A stretch of DNA of 6,781 bases from CAZKUN01 sp964555935 (GTDB lineage: Bacteria; Armatimonadota; Zipacnadia; Zipacnadales; VGFC01), in NCBI GenBank assembly GCA_964555935.1, contig CAZKUN010000377.1, positions 1-6,781 of the forward strand, read 5' to 3'. Every line of letters starts with the position of its first letter. Within the stretch, counting starts at the first letter, position 1. Below, piece by piece: positions 1 to 4,520 of this stretch. The translations under genes were made by a program, and so were the position numbers. The notes under the pieces are model-generated. The model saw only the letters and a list, made by a program, of their open reading frames with translations, was not told where the DNA came from and made no database searches.

Positions 1-1
1 C

Positions 2-628
2 CAGTGGCTGGATATCGCCATCGCAGTCTACTGCTCGTTCGGGACACCCAGACCGGGCACCCTTAACGAGCTGCTGGAGGGCGATGAGGGTCCCGACGGC
101 CGGGGCGTCCTCGTTGCGGCGGCGCTGAGCCACGTTGAGCGCGAGGGAGTCCACGAGCGGATGATCGAGAGGCTTGTCAGTGAACTGGACCTGCTGAGTT
201 GGGGCGCGGCGGTCACCGTCCGTGACAACTACCCGGACCATCCGCTGACCACACGCCTGCTCCGCGATGCGCTCCGACAAGACCGTCCCGGCGCCGTTGG
301 ACTGGCCGAATGGAGCATCCGAGCAGCCAACACGGTCGATGGCGACTGGGGACCAGATCTCGCCGCCAGTGCCGCGCACCCATTGCACTCAGCGGCAGAG
401 GCGTCCGCCTGCCGCTCGGTGGTCCGCCGGCAAGGCGATATGGACGAGCAGCAGCACTACTCGACGATGCGACACGCAACTGACTTCCTGCGGCTACACG
501 GCAGTGAGAGCGCCTACGCTCTGGCAGTGGAAGCCCTGAAGGATGCCGTGGACGATCACGAGGAACGCTTCAGTGCGCTTAGGCGCGAGCTGATCGACGA
601 ACGACCGCCCCGCCCCGTCGAGCCCTGA
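2..628 (+). CDS. Hypothetical protein, 5'-truncated
   Basis: The reading frame is open from base 2 to a TGA at 626-628 and gives 208 visible residues; the real start lies left of the window. The internal ATG at 161 is unlikely to be the start, because the 53 codons before it are uninterrupted and code for similar sequence (for example LNELLEG and VLVAAALSHVEREG). I do not recognise the family. The protein is rich in Ala, Leu, Arg, Glu and Asp and looks like successive amphipathic helices, including an ALAVEALKDAVDDHEERFSALRREL-like stretch near the C terminus (written here as two adjoining helices, ALAVEALKDAVDD and HEERFSALRREL). It has no visible membrane segment, no cysteine-rich metal site and no catalytic signature. 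It ends in a Pro/Arg-rich tail (PPRPVEP). A helical-repeat or regulatory protein is possible, but that is a guess. The next gene starts 130 bases later on the same strand, so co-transcription is uncertain. Confidence 0.6.
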   Translation, partial: QWLDIAIAVYCSFGTPRPGTLNELLEGDEGPDGRGVLVAAALSHVEREGVHERMIERLVSELDLLSWGAAVTVRDNYPDHPLTTRLLRDALRQDRPGAVGLAEWSIRAANTVDGDWGPDLAASAAHPLHSAAEASACRSVVRRQGDMDEQQHYSTMRHATDFLRLHGSESAYALAVEALKDAVDDHEERFSALRRELIDERPPRPVEP

Positions 629-758
629 CGTGTATCGAGAGCAAAGACGTGGCTGGCGGAGCAGTGAACTGGAACCAAGCAGGGCTCGGCCCCCCATCGG
701 TCGAAACCGTCGTCTCACCATCTCAGTTCATCCACTCCACCACGGAGCGTGATTCAGA
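629..758. other. Intergenic gap before the dehydrogenase gene
   Basis: This 130-base gap has no convincing gene. It holds two tiny perfect hairpins: GGGC-TCG-GCCC at 682-692 and CGGT-CGAA-ACCG at 698-709. Neither is followed by a T-run, so they are weak evidence for a terminator. I see no clear -35/-10 pair. A promoter for the dehydrogenase could lie here, but the sequence does not show it. Confidence 0.4.
744..747 (+). promoter_or_regulatory. Possible ribosome binding site for the dehydrogenase
   Basis: GGAG lies 11 bases before the ATG at 759. It is part of GGAGCGTGA, which loosely resembles the GGAGGTGA complement of the 16S rRNA 3' end. The spacing is a little long, but the start is also supported because the Rossmann-fold N terminus (MKLGFVGMG) begins directly at this ATG. 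Confidence 0.45.
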
Positions 759-1625
759 ATGAAACTCGGATTCGTCGGCATGGGGATCATGGGCTCACCC
801 ATGGCCCAGAACCTCGCGAAAGCCGGACATGATGTCACCGTCTTCAACCGCACGATTGAGAAGTGCAAGGACGCTGAGGCGGCCGGATGCGCCGTCGCCG
901 AGAGCGCGGCGGCGACGGCTGAAGGCGCGGAGATCGTGCTGATCTGCGTCAGCGATACGCCCGACGTCGATGACGTGCTGTTTGGCGCGGGCGGACTCGC
1001 CGATGCGCTGACCGAGGGCCAGATCCTCGTCGATCACAGCACGATCTCTCCGGAGGCGACCGTCGATTTCGCCGGGCGGCTGGAGGCGAAGGGCGTGGCG
1101 ATGCTCGACGCGCCCATATCCGGCGGTCAGAAGGGCGCGATCGAGGCGGGTCTGGCGATCATGGTGGGCGGCAAGCAGGATGCCTTCGACAGAGCCAAGC
1201 CCGCGTTCGAGGCGATGGGCAAGAACGTCGTCCACTGCGGCCCGAGCGGCAATGGCCAGCGCGTGAAGGCCGTCAACCAAGTCATCTGCGCGCTCAACAT
1301 CCTCGCGGTGAGCGAGGGGATGCTGTTTGCCAAGCGCGCGGGGCTCGACCTTGAGACCGTGCATAAGGTGGTCAACAGCGGCGCGGCGGGGAGTTGGTTG
1401 CTGAACAGCCTCGGCCCGTGCATGATCGAGGGTGACTGGGACCCCGGCTTCATGATCAAGCTGCAGGCGAAAGACCTTCGGATCGCGTCAGCCGCGATGG
1501 AAGCCAGCGACGCGCCGCACCCGGGCACGGCGCTTACGACGAAGCTCTTCTGCGCGGCGGCGGATGCGGGCCTCGGCGAAGACGGAACGCAGGGGCTGGC
1601 GAAGCTGCTGGGCTGGAACGAGTAG
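759..1625 (+). CDS. NAD(P)-dependent beta-hydroxyacid dehydrogenase (GarR/MmsB-like)
   Basis: This complete 288-residue protein is close to the usual 290-300 of the 3-hydroxyisobutyrate dehydrogenase / tartronate semialdehyde reductase family. These cytoplasmic enzymes interconvert a beta-hydroxyacid and its semialdehyde. The N-terminal Rossmann domain opens with GxGxxG at residues 7-12 (GMGIMG), followed by GHDVTVFNRT at 23-32. An NRT at the end of the second strand, rather than an Asp, suggests NADP(H) preference. The substrate-site signature DAPISGG is at 117-123. GNGQRVKAVNQ at 164-174 carries the expected catalytic Lys170 and Asn173. KDLRIA at 238-243 is the typical C-terminal helical-domain motif. 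DTPDVDDVLFG (66-76) and DHSTISPEA (92-100) resemble tartronate semialdehyde reductases (GarR/GlxR) more than MmsB, but the substrate cannot be settled from sequence. No key residue is missing. It could serve glycerate/sugar-acid or valine breakdown; no pathway partner is visible. It converges on the GH38-type gene. Confidence 0.93.
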   Translation: MKLGFVGMGIMGSPMAQNLAKAGHDVTVFNRTIEKCKDAEAAGCAVAESAAATAEGAEIVLICVSDTPDVDDVLFGAGGLADALTEGQILVDHSTISPEATVDFAGRLEAKGVAMLDAPISGGQKGAIEAGLAIMVGGKQDAFDRAKPAFEAMGKNVVHCGPSGNGQRVKAVNQVICALNILAVSEGMLFAKRAGLDLETVHKVVNSGAAGSWLLNSLGPCMIEGDWDPGFMIKLQAKDLRIASAAMEASDAPHPGTALTTKLFCAAADAGLGEDGTQGLAKLLGWNE

Positions 1626-1652
1626 CGCGCCCTAGCGCTCAACGCGGGCGCG
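1626..1652. terminator. GC-rich stem-loop at convergent gene ends
   Basis: CGCGCCC (1626-1632) and GGGCGCG (1646-1652) form a perfect 7-bp stem with a 13-base loop. It begins directly after the dehydrogenase stop codon (1623-1625) and covers the stop of the opposing gene (1632-1634). Neither strand has a T-run after the stem, so it is not a standard intrinsic terminator. It may slow polymerase or protect 3' ends for both convergent transcripts. In GC-rich DNA a 7-bp match can also arise by chance. Confidence 0.35.
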
Positions 1653-4370
1653 TAGCGTCAGCACCTCGCGTGGCCCGATGGGGATGGTGGAAGGCAGCGC
1701 GTCCCCGTCAGGCTCCTCGAGCATGTTGCAGCGACGGATATCGGCCAATGGGAGATCGGTGGTTAGCGTGACATCAGCGGGCGCGCCATCGATCTCCATC
1801 AGCCGAATAATGATGTCCCCGCGATCTCCGAATGTAGCGTGTTTCAGGGCGAGCAAGACGACGGACTCCGGCGCAACAGAGAGCGCGCTACCACTCGGAT
1901 CAAGCGGCACGGGCGGCGGGCGGAAGGGTCGATGCACCGCAGGCCTCGAGTAACGCGCGAGCATCGGCAAGGCGGCTCCTTGGCCGAGGTGAATCGTCGA
2001 CGCGGCCGAGGGCCGAGAGGCATCGACGCGAAACGCGAAGTCGAACACGCGCAGATCCCCCGCGCCAGGCTCAATGGTGTAGGCCGTAACTCCCAGATCC
2101 TTCGCCATCCCCTCATCAGAGCGAGACAACAGCTTCCACCGCATGACGGCGCTCTCGGGCGCGAAACTGCCGTCGCGCGCGCCGCTGCCCCCGAGATCCA
2201 CGATCCCCGCTTGCGGGCACCCCATCGATACCGCGAGACCATCGGCCTCGCTGACCTGCGCGACATGGGTCGCGATGAAGCGCCCCCGGAAGGCGGTGGG
2301 GAGATAATCCGTGGCGGGGTTGAGGAAGCCCGCCGGCCCGTCGAATCGGTGCGAGAGATTGCCAGGCAGATCGAAGCCGAAAGTGGCGTAGTAGATGTTC
2401 GAGTGAGTGTCACGCTCGGCGTAGGGGATCCGCGAGTAGTCGAGCGTGAGGCGGACGCGGAGTTCGGGACGGTCGGACGCGAGCGTGAGCGCCATGGACG
2501 CCAACGCCCCCTCGGAGCGCAGTATCTCAAGCGTTGATGTAGCGGGACCGGGATGGTACTCGACAGTGGCCGGTGCCGCGTCGGCGAGATCGGTGGGCAC
2601 GATGCCGAAGAAATCCTGGCGGTGGCGGAGCGTGCGGAGGCGAGCGAAGTCATCGGTGGCAATCGTCCGGCCTGACGGAACGTGGGTGACCGAGTCGATG
2701 AGCCCGGTCGCTTCGTCGACGCGGATGTCGAGGTGCTCGTTCGCGAGGCGACCGGATTCGCAGGTGGGACCAGTCGCCGCCGTCGGCGACTCCGATGGTT
2801 GGATGCGATAGCGCCTGTGACCGACGGACGGGACATCCGAGGCGATGAAGGTGATCGAAGAATGCAACGGACCGGCAGCCTCGTTGCCACGCGACGGCTG
2901 GTAGGCGATCTCGGCCCCGGTCTCATCGTCGAGGAGGCGGAACTCGCCCGGCACGAGATCGCGAGGCATCTCAGCAGTGACAAGCTCGGTCCGAGGCCAT
3001 GAGAGCGGATTCACCACTGTAATCGTCTGCGTTTCCGTGCGGGCGGCATCCGTGATGGCGCGGGCGGAATCACCCAGAATGTAGCGAGCGGTATCCTCGG
3101 CGACCTCAACGAGGCGAGAGTTCGCGAGATCGTTGTGGCGGACATCGTCGGCGTTTACGAGATCGGGCCAGCCGGTTCCGATCTCAAAGCCGTGCTCGTG
3201 AACGTGGAGGAGGCTCTCGCTGAGTTGGTCGGAGCGGAAATGCGGGTAGGGCTTGCCATGCGCCACAGCCGCGACCGTGGCCAGCGTCTCCAGCGGGCCA
3301 AGCGTCTCGCGGAGCGAGTTGGTGCGGGCAGCAAAGACGGGCGCCCCCGCATGGCCACTCTCCCAGAGCCCGGACCAATCACCCGCAAGCGCGGTGAAGT
3401 CATCGCCATATTCCTCACGCATGTGAGCGAAGAACTCCGAGGGCAGCGCCTGCACGAGCTTGGGCCTGTCGTGGGATTCGTTCCACTTGCGGCACCACTC
3501 AGCGAGCGTGACGCCGTTGTCCGAGGAGATGAAGTCCATCGAGTACATCGACAGCGCCGCGTCGCGATCGTAGCCGGACTCGGCGAGTTCCTGCAGGCCA
3601 AGCGCGATGCCCAGGCGCTGGATGCGCTCCAGGTCGTCGATGGGCTTGAGGAACGGCCTGCCGAAGCTGTCGGCGAAGAAGCGAGCGGCGGTCGGCGGCA
3701 TGTGGTAGACCATCGCTGACTCATGGTAGTGGTGGCAGATCCACGTCAGCACGCGACTGCCGTCGGGGCCCTCCCACCAGAAGGGCATGTCGGACGCGGG
3801 GATGCTCAGCCTGCCGCCGAACGTGGTGTTCACACCGGTAAGAAAGCTCGACACCTCGCTCTTCGCGAACACTTGGGGCAACGCCGCCGAGTAGCCCGGG
3901 ACATCGTCCATGATGGCGAAGTCGATGGGCAGGTCGTGCTTGAGGCGGAGACGGTGAGCGGCGTATGTTAGGCGACAAATCTCCTCGGCGCCCATCCAGG
4001 CCGTTCCCATACCGCCGTACGTCGCGCCGATCCCGATCCGCCCCTCACGGACGAGGTCGAAGAAGCGCTCCTGATCCGCCCTATCGGGCGTGCGCTTCAG
4101 CCACTCCAGCACCTGCCACGTGGACTCAACCGTCCAGCGCAGATCCGGCTCGCGCTCGCAGTTGTCGATCAGCTCGTCGATGTGCGCCGCCACGCGATCG
4201 CACATGATGTCCGACGGTCCCGCGAAGCCGAGGTCCCAGTGCGAAGAGGCCACGAGATAGAGCGTCTCGACAGGACTCTCGGCGATGATGCGCTCTGCAT
4301 CAGCGTCGGTGATCGGCACGGTGTCTTGCGCGGGGGCTGCGACGGCAACGAGGAGGGCGAGGAGTCTCAT
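1632..4370 (-). CDS. Secreted GH38-type alpha-mannosidase-like glycoside hydrolase
   Basis: This 912-residue protein has the layout of glycoside hydrolase family 38, metal-dependent retaining alpha-mannosidases. I chose the ATG at 4370 because it starts a short signal peptide (MRLLALLVAVAAPAQ, probable cleavage after APA) and clears the opposing gene. The frame is open for 146 more codons upstream to 4808, but those read through a repeat and into the antisense of the neighbour. The N-terminal alpha/beta domain has SSHWDLGF at 42-49 (candidate metal ligands His44 and Asp46) and DDVPGYSAALPQV at 155-167, where Asp156 fits the nucleophile of the usual DxFGxxxxLPQ. A helical section follows (about 300-430), and HVHEHGFE at 389-396 sits where the family has a His-Asp pair. 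The C-terminal part is beta-rich: VVNPLSWPR (452-460) and EHLDIRVDEATGLIDSV (545-561) are typical GH38 C-domain segments. The motifs depart from classical enzymes and recall uncharacterised GH38-like (DUF5054-like) proteins, so mannosidase activity is inferred. No Shine-Dalgarno sequence is visible. Confidence 0.82.
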   Translation of the reverse strand: MRLLALLVAVAAPAQDTVPITDADAERIIAESPVETLYLVASSHWDLGFAGPSDIMCDRVAAHIDELIDNCEREPDLRWTVESTWQVLEWLKRTPDRADQERFFDLVREGRIGIGATYGGMGTAWMGAEEICRLTYAAHRLRLKHDLPIDFAIMDDVPGYSAALPQVFAKSEVSSFLTGVNTTFGGRLSIPASDMPFWWEGPDGSRVLTWICHHYHESAMVYHMPPTAARFFADSFGRPFLKPIDDLERIQRLGIALGLQELAESGYDRDAALSMYSMDFISSDNGVTLAEWCRKWNESHDRPKLVQALPSEFFAHMREEYGDDFTALAGDWSGLWESGHAGAPVFAARTNSLRETLGPLETLATVAAVAHGKPYPHFRSDQLSESLLHVHEHGFEIGTGWPDLVNADDVRHNDLANSRLVEVAEDTARYILGDSARAITDAARTETQTITVVNPLSWPRTELVTAEMPRDLVPGEFRLLDDETGAEIAYQPSRGNEAAGPLHSSITFIASDVPSVGHRRYRIQPSESPTAATGPTCESGRLANEHLDIRVDEATGLIDSVTHVPSGRTIATDDFARLRTLRHRQDFFGIVPTDLADAAPATVEYHPGPATSTLEILRSEGALASMALTLASDRPELRVRLTLDYSRIPYAERDTHSNIYYATFGFDLPGNLSHRFDGPAGFLNPATDYLPTAFRGRFIATHVAQVSEADGLAVSMGCPQAGIVDLGGSGARDGSFAPESAVMRWKLLSRSDEGMAKDLGVTAYTIEPGAGDLRVFDFAFRVDASRPSAASTIHLGQGAALPMLARYSRPAVHRPFRPPPVPLDPSGSALSVAPESVVLLALKHATFGDRGDIIIRLMEIDGAPADVTLTTDLPLADIRRCNMLEEPDGDALPSTIPIGPREVLTLRARVER

Positions 4371-4400
4371 GAGGAGGCGTTTCAGTGGGTGAGGCGGAGA

Positions 4401-4440
4401 GTCCTTGTGCCGGACGGTAGCGACTGCAACCACCAAGGAC
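4401..4440. repeat. Imperfect inverted repeat around the repeat block
   Basis: GTCCTTGTG (4401-4409) is the reverse complement of CACCAAGGAC (4431-4440) with one base missing. The arms would make a 9-bp stem with one bulged C and a 21-base loop. The second copy CACCAAGGAC at 4449-4458 could pair with the same left arm, so two alternative hairpins are possible. It may be part of a dispersed palindromic repeat unit rather than a gene-specific operator. Confidence 0.5.
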
Positions 4441-4466
4441 ACCAAGAGCACCAAGGACGGCAAGGC
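4431..4466 (+). repeat. 9-bp tandem repeat, CACCAAGGA type
   Basis: Four consecutive 9-mers are visible: CACCAAGGA (4431-4439), CACCAAGAG (4440-4448), CACCAAGGA (4449-4457) and the degenerate CGGCAAGGC (4458-4466). A related CAACGAAGGAC follows at 4472-4482. Short blocks of this kind are, to my knowledge, dispersed in intergenic DNA of several environmental phyla including Planctomycetota, where they translate as spurious LGVLGVLG-like peptides. That family link is from memory. Being 9 bp long it keeps every frame open, which helps explain the false upstream extension of the GH38-type frame. Confidence 0.7.
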
Positions 4467-4509
4467 TGGGGCAACGAAGGACCAGGTGAACGGACAATAG
4501 ACTGCACTC

Positions 4510-4514
4510 GGTGA
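4510..4514 (+). promoter_or_regulatory. Ribosome binding site of the HzsA-related gene
   Basis: GGTGA lies six bases before the ATG at 4521 and matches the 3' half of GGAGGTGA, the complement of the 16S rRNA tail. With the signal peptide that begins at this ATG, it fixes the start of the gene. Confidence 0.6.
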
Positions 4515-4520
4515 GACTCG

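Larger units (their letters stand above)
4371..4520. promoter_or_regulatory. Divergent intergenic region between the GH38-type and HzsA-related genes
   Basis: These 150 bases separate two divergent start codons and must hold the promoters of both genes unless transcripts start further away. I could not assign reliable -35/-10 boxes on either strand. The region contains the CACCAAGGA repeat block (4431-4466) and its inverted partner (4401-4409), described separately. The stretch directly before the GH38-type start (CTCACCCACTGAAACGCCTCCTC read on the minus strand, split here as CTCACCCACTGA and AACGCCTCCTC) has no purine-rich ribosome binding site. Confidence 0.45.

Noticed and set aside
644..656. 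13-base identity AAGACGTGGCTGG also present at 4785-4797
   Set aside because: About one match of this length is expected by chance in a window of this size, and the second copy is ordinary coding sequence.
682..709. Two 4-bp hairpins as a terminator after the first gene
   Set aside because: The stems are very short and no T-run follows; such pairs are common by chance in this base composition.
795..1364. 189-residue open frame on the minus strand
   Set aside because: It is antisense to the dehydrogenase gene, which has all family motifs, and the His/Arg/Ala-rich translation is typical of a shadow frame.
1839..2537. 232-residue plus-strand frame and neighbouring frames inside the GH38-type gene
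   Set aside because: They are Arg- and Gly-rich shadows of the conserved C-terminal half of the GH38-type protein on the other strand.
4431..4466. CRISPR-like array
   Set aside because: The units are 9 bases, directly adjacent and without spacers.
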